This document shows, in pieces, positions 1 to 11,152 of a stretch of 64,000 nucleotides of DNA. This stretch comes from Peromyscus leucopus. Its lineage: Eukaryota; Chordata; Mammalia; Rodentia; Cricetidae. Position 1 is the first letter of the stretch. Every line of letters begins with the position of its first letter. The translations under genes were made by a program, and so were the position numbers. The notes under the pieces were generated by a model. The model did not search any database and had not been told where the DNA came from. It saw nothing but the letters and a program-made list of their open reading frames with translations. The stretch covers positions 33,540,980 to 33,604,979 of the forward strand of contig NC_051074.1 in assembly GCF_004664715.2 (NCBI RefSeq), given 5' to 3'.

Positions 1-384
1 CAACAGAGGCCACTGAGAAAATAGTATGAAGTCAATCAGTTTATTTGGGCTCAAGCCTCAGTTCACATCTGGTAATACTACTGGGCAGATGGAGCACACA
101 GGGCAGGTTCTCACAGCAGAGTAAACTGCCCACACTGTGGACCAGGAAGCAGAGAAAATAGGGGAAGGAAAGAGAGAGAGAGCAAGGTGGAACATATGAA
201 AAGTGAGAGAGGAGAGAGAGAGAACAAGGAAGGGGGAGAATATCTAAGGCACTCCTTCAACCCAAGATCCGTCTACCAGACGCTACCCTTTAAAAACAGA
301 CAACACTTCCATTACCGCCCATCTGGGAACCAGGCCTTTTCATATTGACCTTCGGGGAACACAACCTACACTCAAACCACAGCA
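1..384 (-). mobile_element. Old MaLR-like LTR (MST/MLT1-like), antisense
   Basis: Read on the minus strand, this matches the mammalian MaLR LTR layout. The antisense end has CAGTTTATTTGGGCTC near 38-55 and a GA-rich middle at about 165-235. The antisense start is the GGGGAACACAACC and ACTCAAACCA block near 354-380. It is heavily diverged and the window edge cuts it, so the 3' boundary is not visible. The subfamily is uncertain. Confidence 0.65.
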
Positions 385-2640
385 GCAGCCATGGGATACA
401 TTAGAAAAGGAAAAGAAAATGTATCGCCAACCAAGCGCATAAACCGATCCAGTGCAAATTAACAAAAGCATAAATGGTTAATGACCTCAGGGAAAGCATA
501 TTCAGGTAGTCTTCCTGTTATTCATGCAAGGTTTCTGTTCATTTGAAATTAAATCAAAATACAAAATTATTTAAGAACAAACACACAAAACTGGAGGAGA
601 GTAGACAGGGAATGTGAATACATGTCAGCTGTGCAGGAAGCGCTGGACCCCTGCCCATGCTAGCTCATCTTCCTGGCATTTGTAACCATCTGTCACATGG
701 AAAAGTAGAGGCTAGTCCCAGGCTTCAGAGATGTAGAGAGTTAAGTGTCACTAGAGAAGATATCAGGTAAACATAGAAAATGTTCCTAAGAAGAGATTGA
801 CCTCACAAACCCCTCTCTTCACAATGAGCATCCTCTGAAATGAGAAATTTAGCCTTTTGTCTTGCATATGCTTGCTATTTATTTTCATATCCCTGAGTAT
901 CAGAATAAATTCCCAACTCTTAATCTCCCAATGTTTAAAGCTTCCAGTGAAGTCGTGGAGCCAGCGGCCACTGCTTTGGATCAGAAACGCTGGCAGAGGA
1001 CTAGTGTGAACTTAGCTTCATCAAGAATGTGGAACTGTCGTCTCTCAGGATGTTCAGAATTTGCTGCCCATGTCTACCCTGAGCTAGCAAAGATGTATGA
1101 ATTTAAAAGAATAATCTCACAAAAGACAAAGGAAAGGGGTGGGATCAGCTACTGGCTGCGGGGTGGCTTTACCTGCTATGACTGTCCCACATCCAGTCAC
1201 TAGGAGGGACATCAGACATAAGCATACCTCCTTAGGGGTCCAGCACAACAGAGAAATTAAAGAAAATAGCTACAACTACTGCACCAAAATGAACAATGCA
1301 TTCTCCTTGCAGCTTGAGAGACGGGCAAAGAAAAAATGAAATGGGGCCAAGGTCACAGGGGTCTGAAGAAAACCCAGGGAAGGGGAGGCAGAGAGAAGCT
1401 GGGTGCTTGCAGGAACAATGTGAAGGAAGCTAGGTGCTTGCAGGAACAATGTGAAGGAAACCGGGTCAGCCCGACACCATCAGCAGCAGATGCTTTCTTC
1501 TGAACAAAAGAAGCAGTGGGTTGTGGTTCAGGGGGTCACCTCAGCAGAGGTCTAGAGTGGAGGAGAGAAAAATAGGGAAGTGAACTGGCAGCGATACTGA
1601 GGGAGTCCAGTGTTCCCACCACGCCGAGTGAATCTGCTGTTTAAAATCCATCACAGGAGGAGCACTGACATGGGGTCAGTGATAAACGCCACAAGCTGGG
1701 CTCCCTTCTCCTGGAGATGCTCAGCTTTCACAGCACACCTCTGGGTGGGAATATGAAGCCAGGCTAGATTCAAGGAGGTGCACAGAAATTAATATAGAGA
1801 GAGGAGACCTGAGTCGCGCTGTTCCCTAAACACATAGGCCGAAACAGATGTTCCCCTGACCCTGAGAAAAAGACAGGTGGTGGCCTCCTCCAAGGCTGAG
1901 CTGAATCACCTGGTCCCTTCTGTCATCCATACCAAGGCCTGAGGGTTATTCTGGGGGACAACAAAAGAAACAGAGCCGTGTTCATCTCTGTACATCTGGA
2001 ATTTTTACCTGCTAATGCCTTCTACGTTCCCTAAGTACCAACTGTGGGGCACAGGCTGTCTTTCAGGTAGATTGCTTTCTGGTGAAAGTCAGGTTCCAGA
2101 CAGATGCACCGCACCAAATGCTAATGTGCTATTGAAAGTTTTATTTCTCCCCTTTCAGAAAGACTATCCGTCAGCATCCATGAACTTTCTTCTTTGCAGG
2201 AAGGGCAATCTGGTAACCAGGACTTGAAAAAAAAAAAAAAAATAGATCCATTGTGTGAACTTCACGTGAGGAAACAAAACAAAACCCCAGCAGACAGAAA
2301 CCTTTCTTTTTTGCAGGTTATTTTTGGAATCTGGTTGCTGCAGGGGAAGAAATGTTATATTCCTCACCTAGGTAGACTTTCCACGGTTCACCTCAAATGC
2401 CCCATAAACCTAATCTTCACGAATGTTCAACACAAGGAAGTAAATAGCTAAGCAGACAGCCACAATGTTCTAATGCATTCATGGGCTCTACAATGGTGAC
2501 ATCCCAACACACCTTGTTCACTGCTGGGCTCTGTGTCCAGTAGGGATGTGTAGAGTAGGCACCTAGGAAATAGATGTGAAATGAGCAGACATGGAAGGGT
2601 GCCTTTCATGCTGGGGTTAGATGCAGGCTGTGATGATCCT
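385..2640. other. Single-copy stretch, no gene seen
   Basis: No repeat family recognised except a 31-bp tandem duplication (1396-1457) and an A-run near 2226-2242. Open frames at 862-1203, 1139-1339 and 2015-2451 lack recognisable domains and show no coding bias. Two pyrimidine-tract-plus-CAG motifs, near 2180-2199 and 2306-2317, resemble splice acceptors, but neither leads into a convincing exon. Confidence 0.5.
1396..1457. repeat. Two-copy 31-bp tandem duplication
   Basis: Unit 1 (1396-1426) and unit 2 (1427-1457) are identical except for one base, GGGTG versus AGGTG. Each contains GCTTGCAGGAACAATGTG. Only two copies are present. The near identity suggests a recent replication slippage or duplication event in otherwise single-copy DNA. 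Confidence 0.9.
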
Positions 2641-2816
2641 TGTCTTAGTTACTTTTCTATTGCTGTGATCAAAGCCACGACCAAGGCAACTTATAAGGAA
2701 AGTGTTTAATTTCTGGCTTGCTGTTTCAGAGGGTTAGAGTTCATGATGCTGGAACAAAGGAAGACCTGAGAGCCCATATCTTGATCCATAACCATGAGGC
2801 AGAGAAGGGAGGGAGG

Positions 2817-2877
<61 letters not shown>

Positions 2878-3026
2878 TGGCAATGAACCTTTTGAAATGT
2901 CAAAGCAGTGACACATCACTTCCACCAAGGCCACACTTCCTAATTCCCCTCAAAGAGTCTCACAAACTGGGGTCCAAGTATTCAAGCATATGAACATACG
3001 GAGGCCATTCTAACTGAAACCACCAT
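2641..3026 (-). mobile_element. Solo MaLR LTR (MT/ORR1 type), antisense
   Basis: It begins TGTCTTAGTTACTTTTCTAT, the reverse complement of the usual MT/ORR1 3' end, and finishes GAAACCACCAT, the reverse of the usual 5' start. The order within (AAGGCAACTTATAA, AGAGGGTTAGAGTTCATG, CAAGGCCACACTTCC, CCAAGTATTCAAGCATATG) matches the rodent MaLR LTR. Flanking 5-mers ATCCT (2636-2640) and ATCCA (3027-3031) look like an aged 5-bp target duplication. No internal retroviral sequence adjoins, so it is a solo LTR. Confidence 0.85.
2820..2874. repeat. (AG)n microsatellite inside the LTR
   Basis: A nearly pure AG dinucleotide run preceded by a short GGGA run. It grew from the GAGAGAG segment normal for this LTR position. 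The long Ser-Leu and Arg-Glu reading frames across it are artefacts of the repeat. Confidence 0.97.
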
Positions 3027-3329
3027 ATCCACTAACAACAGGGGGACATATTCAGTGCTCTGAGTTGAAACTCTTCTAGAACCAAGATGACATCCTGGGA
3101 TCTCCTTAGGATTCTCACAGAAGAGGAACCGGGAAAGCAGTATTTTCAAAACACTTCCCCAGAGACCCTTCTCTACTCCCCCAACTGTTCTCCTTATTAT
3201 AAATGAAAAGTATAAAAGTTGGGCATCTTTGATTTTAGGGATTATACCATTGTGGTCTCCTCGGAATTGAATATCTTCATCCAACATCTGAGACTAACAT
3301 AGCAATAGCATCATGGAAACCTGCTAACA
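3027..3329. other. Short unannotated spacer
   Basis: About 300 bp between the LTR and the L1M fragment. No repeat, RNA or coding signal recognised. Confidence 0.5.
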
Positions 3330-3535
3330 TGGCATTTTAGGAATTTGATTTGTGATTTTCTGATATGAGTAGACTGAACATTTTAAATTGTTGATCACCT
3401 TTGTGTGTTTGCATGCATGTGTGCATAATAACAATCTTTTCATATCTGTGGTTAAATTTCATGTTGACTTCCACTTACTGATTTGTAAAAGTTTTTTGTA
3501 TATGAAAGAATAAACTCTTTGTTTTATGCCTGGAA
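3330..3535 (-). mobile_element. Ancient L1M ORF2 fragment, antisense
   Basis: Matches the antisense of the mammalian L1 ORF2 3' part: CTTTTCATATCTGTGG near 3437, then ATTTGTAAAAGTTTTTTGTA near 3481, then ACTCTTTGTTTTATGCC near 3513. These correspond to the familiar antisense series that ends 'ccctttgtctatg'. Highly diverged, no open frame. Confidence 0.65.
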
Positions 3536-3605
3536 GGGAGAAGGACTATATTTTATTCATGCATCTCCAAGCACATAATAAGTGCTACATAAGTAAATGA
3601 ACAAA
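3536..3605 (+). mobile_element. L2 3'-end fragment
   Basis: GGACTATATTTTATTCATGC followed by CCAAGCACATAATAAGTGCT and AAGTAAATGAAC resembles the L2 3' terminus (cacatagtaggtgctcaataaatg...aatgaatga). Short and old, so the family call is tentative. Confidence 0.6.
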
Positions 3606-4947
3606 TTAATTTGTATTGCAAATAATTTTGACAGGAAGATTTTCATGTATAATTTTCTCTGTTACTGACATCTTGAAACCAGAATAACAGGGCTTCTGGC
3701 AATATGAAAATAGAGATAAAGCTTGTGTGTACACTTGAGTAAATAACCATTTCCAATAAACATTAGGCAAACACAGACCTTCTGCTTATAGACAGCGTCA
3801 ATAAGAGAAATTCAATTGGCCTATAAATATTGAGGTTTCTGCTCATCTGGCCCAGTGTGAAGAGCTTGGAGAATGAACTGTTTTCTTTGAATAAGTATGG
3901 GCGCTAGCTATTGGAAGTAGCTGGCATGAATTATGACTATGCTGTGTGCCAAGAATAATGCTCAACACTTTCCACAAATACCAAATACACTCTACTGTAG
4001 AGCTTCCCTGAATAGTAAGTCTTTTCTTCTTGTCTCCAGTCAGCTTCCTGGCTCCAAAGAAGTAGGTAAACTGGTGACCAGTAGGAGGATCCAACAATGT
4101 AACACATCTCCCAGGCCAAAAAAACAAGCTGATGGTTGTTTTGATGTTTATGGACCAAAGTTCTAGGGCAGGCAGAGTGAGGACAGTATTACACAGGGTG
4201 ATACATGAAACAATGGCTTTGCTCTTCTTCCACCGACACATTGAAGGGAGACAGTGACAGCAACTGGCTCCAATATTCAAGACAGTGATCCCATAACAAA
4301 GGAATAAAGTTCCTGTAGATATGCTTGCTCTTGATGGACACAGCACCAGTCAGACACATGGGGACCCAGAAGTTTCTATACATCATTACTGGGGGTTGAA
4401 AGAAGGGATGCTTACAGTCCTCCAAGAGCAGAGTTTCTAGAGACATGGAAGAGTGACAGTCATAGCAAACTTCCAAACTGAAGCAGCGTCCTGTGACCAG
4501 GACAAAACTTGATTGAGCCAAATAAGTAAATCCTAGATGTGTTACTGTGTAATGAGAGTGGGCAGTATAGAATGGCCATTCCTACTAGGTCTACCCTCTC
4601 TCTTGTACCTCCGTGACAGGACCAGCCACTCCACAGGAGAGATCAGTGAGGACCAGAGAAGACATCTGCTGTTGGATCTTCTTTTGGTCACCCTCTGTCT
4701 CCCTAGGAATCTAGCTTTTGAAAGAGGGTGAGAGGGGGAAGATTTGACAACGTGGATGTTTTTGTAAACATACCATGTCACCCCAAAGAGACCCTCAGAC
4801 AGAAAGAACTGGGAGATTTTAAGTATCACGATTCAGTGGTTTGTTTTATGTAATTGTTCCTTTTCCTGCTCATTCATGTTGTGTGAAAATCAGTTTCTTA
4901 GGGAGATGTTTATCAGTTGTAAAAGAAGAGCTAACTTTTCTCCTTTG

Positions 4948-4948
<1 letters not shown>
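3606..4948. other. Unassigned stretch, possible old relic on the minus strand
   Basis: ACTATGCTGTGTGCCAAG at about 3937 is reminiscent of a MIR or L2 end but too short to call. On the minus strand, 4521-3843 holds two overlapping open frames (110 and 167 codons) in different phases. Neither gives a protein I recognise, and the frame switch would be what a decayed insertion leaves. No exon or promoter is supported. Confidence 0.4.

Positions 4949-4984
<36 letters not shown>
4949..4984. repeat. (GT)n microsatellite
   Basis: A pure GT run of about 18 units, followed by an interrupted TTGTTGTGTGTG tail to about 4998. Confidence 0.97.
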
Positions 4985-4985
<1 letters not shown>

Positions 4986-5056
4986 GTTGTGTGTGTTGAA
5001 CATGTGTGCGTGTCAGTGCTATGATACAAAGTGTGTCAGTTATCTTCACTACTTAT

Positions 5057-5290
5057 CTTTTGGACGAGTTTACTGACTGAGTAGTTTCATTGACTCAGAC
5101 AGGATCTCTCACTGACTGTGGAGCTTGCTATTTGAGCTCTTCTGGCTGGCAGACAAGCTCCAAGGATCCTCTTGCCTCTGCTGGAATTACACCATTTCTG
5201 GACTTTCCACATGGGTAACAGAGAAAGAACTCCACTCCCTGTGCTCATGTAACAAGCATTTTACTACCTGAGTCATGCCCCAGCCCCAAG
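5057..5290 (-). mobile_element. B4 SINE, antisense
   Basis: Antisense B4 (ID/B1 fusion) signature: CAGACAGGATCTCTCACTGA at 5097, CTGGCTGGCAGACAAGCTCC, GGATCCTCTTGCCTCTGC, a GGAATTACA block, and finally ACTACCTGAGTCATGCCCCA, the reverse of the tRNA-derived head. Diverged but nearly full length. Confidence 0.8.
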
Positions 5291-5363
5291 AGCTAATGCT
5301 TCTCAGCAGACTGAACGACGAGGCTGGGAATGCATACCTGCAATTTGAGTACATTTCACTTTT

Positions 5364-5452
5364 TACCAAACTATGGTAGAATGCTTCTCTAGCATGCACA
5401 AGGTCCTTCATTTGATTCCCAGCATCAAAAAAAATAAAATAAAATAAAACAA
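5364..5452 (+). mobile_element. ID SINE with A/T-rich tail
   Basis: TGGTAGAATGCTTCTCTAGCATGCAC then GATTCCCAGCATC reproduces the A and B boxes of the ID element (tRNA-Ala-like). The tail is eight A residues expanding into (AAAAT)n at 5424-5452. The 5' dozen bases are degraded. Confidence 0.8.
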
Positions 5453-6389
5453 AACACTACTAAATGTCTCTCACTTAGGTATTTTACAAATGTAAACATG
5501 AAAACATAGAATAAACGACTTGGTTATGGTTTCCCAGGAAGCTAAATGGCAAAAGCTACTTTCAAACAAAAATTGGTATTTAGACTATTTTTCTTTAGGA
5601 TTTTTGTTTGTGTAGATGAGGCATTGCAGCTACAGAGAAGCTCTGTATTTGGACATGGGATGCTCTCGGGGTTAGATGGATGAGGGCAGAGAACCCAGGG
5701 ATGGTCTGCTCAGCTTAAAGAGAGCTTTGATCTTAAGCCCTGTTGCTGGTGCAGCACTCTCTATGAGACTGTGATCGGCTTCTTTTGGGGGGCATCCAGA
5801 GCAGCAATGCATGGAGGATTGGCTGGGGTCCCACCTCTGCAAATTCATTGTAGATGATCCTACTGAGGATGAAGCTCCCAGGTGAGAGATGTTTGAGAAG
5901 TTAATAGTGCATGTTCTCTGGTGAGTCAGCCTGAAATTTGCTGCAGCAGCCTCAGGGGCTTGACATTTGAGTCAGGTGATGGAACTGAGGATAACGTTGG
6001 CCCTGTTTCCTGAAATCTTAGAAATTGAATAATAAGTTTTTGAACTTAGTTGGTGACTAAAATCACTTTGGGAGAAAGTAAATAAAATAAAATGAACAAT
6101 GCCTCATGACTTTTGTCTCTTATGACTAGTATTTCCATGTGCATTGTGAAGGTAACTGGATCAAATGGCTAGTAATCATGTAACTGGTTATGAGTTTCTA
6201 GTTATGTGAATATAATCAGCTTAATTTAATTTTAAAGCTCAGCCCATGTTTTAATGAAATAGAAAATTACTGTGGTCTTCAAATTTGTGGGCAACTGTGT
6301 ATGTTAGAGGGTACAGAATGGTGCCTTTATTGGGGTAGAGAGTGAATTATGCTTCCTTAAATCCTGTTTGATGTGAATGTTTTCATTCA
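5453..6389. other. Single-copy stretch
   Basis: No transposon, coding or RNA feature recognised. Composition is ordinary AT-rich intergenic DNA. Confidence 0.45.
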
Positions 6390-6715
6390 TGTTAATTTAG
6401 TTTTATTTTTTAATGTAAATCACAAACATGGTTCAAAGGCTGTATGGAAAGGTATATTATTAGAAGTCCTATTTCTAACCCTGTCCCCTTCCCACTCATC
6501 TTTGCAGATAATCATTTCCATTTGTTTTATCTGTGATTTAAAACAAACACCTGAAAGTAGTGTTTTAGCCATCATACACTATTTTGTATTTTGCTCCTTT
6601 AACTTTACAATATACATTGTCATTCATGATATCCTCGTTCATAAAGCTGCCCCTTGCCTTTTCCATAGTTCCAAAGTACCCCCATGGCATGGCTGAATTG
6701 AAATTTATTGAACGG
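6390..6715 (-). mobile_element. Ancient L1M fragment, antisense
   Basis: The order of motifs matches the antisense L1M tail: a TTCAAAGGCTGTATGGAAAGG block near 6431, CCCTGTCCCCTTCCCACTC, ACTTTACAATATACATTG near 6601, GCTGCCCCTTGCCTTTTCCA near 6646, and ATGGCTGAATTGAAATTTATT near 6690. Very diverged, so orientation and subfamily are tentative. Confidence 0.5.
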
Positions 6716-6744
6716 TACCTCAGTGGTTTAATATTTGGATTATA

Positions 6745-7090
6745 TTAGCAGTCTGCCACTGTACCAAAACACAGGAGGCAGGAAACATAAAAGGGGGAAA
6801 GATTCATTTGGCTCACTTTCCAAGGTTTGAATGAATTTATGAACTGGCTTCATTGCCTTTGAGCTGATGCTGAGGCAACATCTCACTGGCTTAAGTACGT
6901 GGTAGAGAAAACCAGCTCAAATCACAGCCAGAACACAAAAGAGTATGTTTGTGTCGGGGAGGGGTCTGCCTCTCATAGCACCCTTCAACAAGCACATACT
7001 CAATGATGTGAAGACCCTTCTCTATTGGAGACTCTACCCCTTCCCAAAACAGCAGGAGGCCAAATGGTGACTGAGTTTTTATCAAATAGG
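6745..7090 (-). mobile_element. Degenerate rodent MaLR/ERVL-like LTR, antisense
   Basis: AAAGATTCATTTGGCTCAC at 6797, then TTGAGCTGATGCTGAGGC and the late block CCTTCCCAAAACAGCAGG follow the antisense layout of rodent MaLR-type LTRs. Termini are eroded and no target duplication is visible. It separates two antisense L1M segments. Confidence 0.45.
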
Positions 7091-7149
7091 CCTCTTTGAG
7101 AAAGCTAAGATCCAAATTATTGCTAATTGTTTTTCTCCTTTTTAGCTAC

Positions 7150-7740
7150 ATGGCAACTGATTTTATTTTATTAACAAAATTCATTTAAACAAGTGCATTA
7201 AAAACATAAAATTGTACATATTAATGAAGTAATAAAAGATTTTCGATGTATGCATATACTATGTAACATTCAAATTAGGCTAAGGCCAAATATACCCATG
7301 TCTGAAAATAGTTATTTCTTTAGGGTAAAAAGTTTCAAAATTCCCTTTAGCATTCAAAACAGACTTACTAAGAAACAGTCAACATATGAATAGATGCTTA
7401 TGTTTAATGTACAATGAGTTTGGATGTATTAAACACCTGTGGAGTCTACCATCACCACAACTAACACAATGAATCATATCTTGCCCAAAGTTTCCTTATG
7501 CCCCATTGTTTTAGTTTAGTATTACTCTGTCCTGTGGTGTGAGAACACTCCACACAAGATCTCAGCATTCTAACCGTGGCAGCCAACTCTGAAGCACAAG
7601 GGGCTGGTACCTCTTTGATGCAGTGATCAGATTTCCTTCAGATCCATTCCCAGAAATGAGAGGCTGGGCCACATGGCAGTTCTGTTTTTAACTTTTGGAG
7701 AATCCAGAAACACTACACACTGTTGGCAAGAATCGAGAAT
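7150..7740 (-). mobile_element. Ancient L1M 3' UTR, antisense
   Basis: AAAATTGTACATATTAATGA near 7209 and CGATGTATGCATATACTATG near 7243 match the antisense L1M 3' UTR. TACCATCACCACAACTAAC with AAAGTTTCCTTATGCCCC (7448-7505) and CCCAGAAATGAGAGGCTGGG (7649) continue in proper antisense order toward ORF2. Together with 8090-8600 this looks like one decayed element. Confidence 0.75.
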
Positions 7741-8089
7741 GCCACAGCAGCTATGAGAAGAGGTGGGAGGGATCTTGCTATGTCTGTTTTTTCGTATCAG
7801 GATTTTGATGTTTTTTTTTTCTTCTTATTTTTTTCTTCTTATTTTAAAGGATTTATTAATGACTTCAGCAAGTTTGTGTTTATGTTTCTTCTTTTTCTGA
7901 TATTTTTCTATGCAAAATGTTCTACTTTAAATTTCTGTAGCTGAGTTGATCTAATAGTCTTTATATATCTAGACTATTTCATTTCACCAGGCCCCAGAAC
8001 TGTGTTCTAAGTGTGCTGTGCATGTGCTGTTGCCTGTGTTTTGGTCTGGCAGAATTTGTCTGCTTTCATGTTCTGTTTTAGTGTTCCCT

Positions 8090-8600
8090 GGATGTTCTTG
8101 AATAGGAAACTTCACGCAACCTTAGGATCAATTTGTTTAGCTCTAGAAAAAAAGTCAATTTCAATCAAGACCTCATTAAATTTATATATTATGTTGGGGC
8201 AACCTGATGGGTTTGTAACATTAAATTATTTTGGTAAAGCGCTGGAACCCTTTGTTGTGATCTGATTTTGCCTTGTGGGGTGGGGGTGGTGGTGCTGGGC
8301 ATATCTTATAGCCTTTGGTTTTTCTAATTTCTTGTTCAGTTTTTTTTTAAATTAAATTGTAGATGAAGTGAAATGGATGAAACAGAAATGGGCTGTTCTT
8401 TGATTATATGTCTGAGTAGCTTATTGTTTCTGCATGAGAAGTTTAGTTTTTATATGCTAATTCTATACTTTTCTGACTATGCCATTCTTTATTGCTTTAA
8501 AAAATTAGTTTACCATCTAGTTCCTTGGCTTCATTGAGGGCACTATTTTATCTCCTGCAAGAGAAGATACAGTATTACTTTTACTTCCCAATGTCTGGGC
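8090..8600 (-). mobile_element. Ancient L1M ORF2 fragment, antisense
   Basis: TTAGGATCAATTTGTTTAGC (8122) with CATTAAATTTATATATTATG and TTGGGGCAACCTGATGG match antisense L1M ORF2 near its 3' third. Further on, TCTCCTGCAAGAGAAGATAC followed by ATTACTTTTACTTCCCAATG (8573) is the antisense of the conserved 'TTTGCAGATGACATG' neighbourhood. No reading frame survives. A small GGGGTGGTGG-rich indel sits near 8277. Confidence 0.75.
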
Positions 8601-9357
8601 CTCTGACAGTCACAGAGTTGATGGTTTTTTAAATACATTTCTGGGACATGGTGTGTGCTCTTAGCCTTCCTCAGCCTCTCCACTTGCTGCTGCTCCTGCA
8701 CAGCTTCATTCATGGAAGTTGCTGGTCAGGTTCCTGCAGACATTGCAATTCAGGGTCCAGCCAAAGGCTGAAGACCTGGACACAACCTGAGCAGCCTTTG
8801 CTGCCCTCCCATGATTGGGCAGATCCTACTCCTCATGGAGGACTCCACAGTTCAGGATGGTGTGAGGGGGTCACTACTGTACATCCAATTAAGGCTGAAG
8901 AAAACAATAACGAATTAATCATTGTGCCCTTTTGGAGACAAATCTCCAGAAAAGCAGAGAAGTTATCCCAAAAGGAAAGTATAGAGGTCAAGTGCAAATG
9001 TTAAAACCAAAGGAGCAAGAACAAGACAATAAGTGATGGAGTCAAGGATAAGATGAAAACAAGCATGGATCAATAGCTCCAAAAGGCGCAGTGCATAAGA
9101 CAATTTCATTATTCATAGGCAAGTGGCTGTGGTTTACTTTTATGAGCCATGAAGGTATGACCAGTGTGGGCTTATGAATCTGATTATGAGCCTCAGGATC
9201 AAACAGGTCCTACACTGCAAGTTTTTAATTCCGAGTAACATAAGGCCTCTAGAAAACTGGTCTGGATTATTTGTGGAGAAGATCCAAGAGCTAGCTAGCA
9301 CTTGCCCTTCTAATCATCACCTTCTACAACATTCTATGATGAAAATGTTCTCAAATC
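8601..9357. other. Single-copy stretch
   Basis: No family recognised. An open frame at 8648-9004 starts with an Ala/Leu/Ser-rich stretch but has no domain, no conserved start context and no neighbouring exon signals, so it is not annotated as coding. Confidence 0.45.
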
Positions 9358-9562
9358 TGTGTTGTCCAGATTAAGTGGCCACTAGCCACAGTGCTAACTG
9401 AGATAAAGTTAATTTATCATTTATTAAGATCTTATCTAGCCATTAATTATTATTTTGTTAATTGTATAGGTGGGGCATAGGGAGATAATTCATTAATTTA
9501 ATTTTAATTAATTTAAACAGTTAAAGTGGTTAGTGGTTGCACTATTGGACAGTGTATCTCTA
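9358..9562. mobile_element. MER58-like hAT-Charlie DNA transposon
   Basis: Left end GTTGTCCAGATTAAGTGGCC followed by ACTAGCCAC, and right end AGTGGTTAGTGGTTGCACTA followed by TTGGACAGTG, are inverted copies of each other. This is the typical non-autonomous hAT-Charlie pattern (agccactagccac ... tattggacagc). The core is an AT-rich imperfect palindrome (ATTTAATTTTAATTAATTTA at about 9496). Too short to encode transposase. Confidence 0.75.
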
Positions 9563-10717
9563 GGACTTTGCATTTTACAATTACAAAGAGTTGAAGTGCC
9601 TGGCTGAGGTCATGCTTGAGTTCAGATCTGTGAATTCCAATGACACATACACCATCACATCAATAGACCTCACTTACAATAGACCTATAATCAAATATGA
9701 TATTATAATGGTTTCTAATGAAACGTGATCATTTACATTTTGGAAAGCCTTCCCAAAGTTTATGATCTAGTGATGTATGAACAATAATCCACATTAATTA
9801 GTAAAGGAAAGGAAATAAAAAATAGTGAAATACCTTATCCAAAGTCATGACCGTCTTTAGTTCCAAATGTGTTGATACTGACACTCTGTACAAGCTTATT
9901 AAGGGAGAATAGAATCTGCTGCAGATCTTGGCTAAAGAAAAGTCTGATTCCAGGCTCTGACCTGGCTCATTCACTACAGCATCCTCAGCCCCCAGCTAAA
10001 AGCCAGGCAATGACTGATCTCAATGCAGTAATCACTTTGTTGTGTATATCAAACACTGTATTGTGTATTAGATTATTGAAAGGAATAGTGAATTATCTTA
10101 CAGCTGGGCACTGTGCTAGGTTTCCACAGGTCATCAAGCCAGAAGCTGGCAGGACTGCATGGGAAGAGACTGATTCATTTTCCTAATTCCACTTCTAATG
10201 GATGCATAATTCCATGTTGAAGTGGGCGTCTTCACACTGGCTCTTGAACCTGGCTTTCTGTCCCAGAAGTGGAGCCCAATGACAGAACTGGTGTGACATT
10301 TGATTTCATTGTGTTCCTGTGACTGGCACTGAACCCCTAAGAGTTTTGCACCAAGAAGAGTGTGGCTCCTCTCCGGACTAGGGGTGTTTTACAGAGGTGT
10401 TCCTACTCTTCCTAATCCTTGTTCTTCCTGCTGGTGCTCATCTCGGTTGCTAAAACAGTTTTGACGGCAAAGGCCCACTGGCTAAGTGAGGATTACATGC
10501 AGTACATAGTTCAGACAGATGAACTTGACACAGGAACAGTTGCTTTCCACCAAAGAGGAGGCAGGAGTGTAAGGGGATTGGATCATCAACATAGGCAGCA
10601 CTCTAAGCCTTTGTTAGTGGAGTGCAGTGACAGGATATTGACATCGGCATTCAAGGTGAAAAGATCGGAAGTCTATCCACAGTGTACAAGCGCTGAGGAA
10701 TACCCCTGTGTGCTTCA
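9563..10717. other. Mostly single-copy, possible MIR trace
   Basis: GAGTTGAAGTGCCTGGCTGA near 9588 followed by GAGTTCAGATCTGTGAATTC is weakly MIR-like on the minus strand (about 9585-9650) but not enough to call alone. The remainder, including an open frame at 10419-10721, shows nothing recognisable. Confidence 0.4.
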
Positions 10718-11152
10718 ATGATTGTCTTAATTAGAGTTTCTGCTGCTGTGATGAAACCCCATGGCTAAAGCAAACTGGAGAGGACTGAGTTTATTTGGCT
10801 TACACTTTCATGTCACTGTTCATCATTGAAGGAAATCAGGACAGGAACTCAAACAGAGCAGAATCCTGGAGGCAAGAACTGATGCACAGGTCATGGAGGG
10901 GTGCTGCTTACTGACTGGCTCCACATGACCTCCTCAGCCTGTTTTCTTACAGATCCTAGTACCATCAACCCAGGGTGGTACCCATCCATCCACAAAGGGC
11001 TAGACCCTCCCACATCAATCACTAATTAGGAAAATGCCTTACAGGCCTCCATACAACCTGATCCTCTGGAGGCATTTTCCCAATTGAGGTTCCCTCTTCC
11101 CGGATGACTCCAGCTTGTGTCAGGTTGACACAAAACTATCCAGCACAATGAT
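10718..11152 (-). mobile_element. Solo ERVL-like LTR with perfect 5-bp TSD, antisense
   Basis: The LTR itself spans 10723-11147. On the minus strand it runs from TGTGCTGGATAGTTTTGTGT to a TAATTAAGACA end, with GTGTCAACCTGACACAAGCT near its start and CCAAATAAACTCAG (polyadenylation-signal-like) near the 3' end. It is flanked on both sides by ATGAT (10718-10722 and 11148-11152). The 5-bp duplication fits an ERVL/MaLR-type integrase. No internal region remains, indicating LTR-LTR recombination. Confidence 0.88.

Noticed and set aside
2180..2320. Two splice-acceptor-like motifs close together
   Set aside because: No open exon with a matching donor follows. Such motifs are frequent in AT-rich intronic DNA.
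2706..2993. Arg-Glu and Ser-Leu rich frames on both strands
   Set aside because: They translate the (AG)n microsatellite inside a MaLR LTR.
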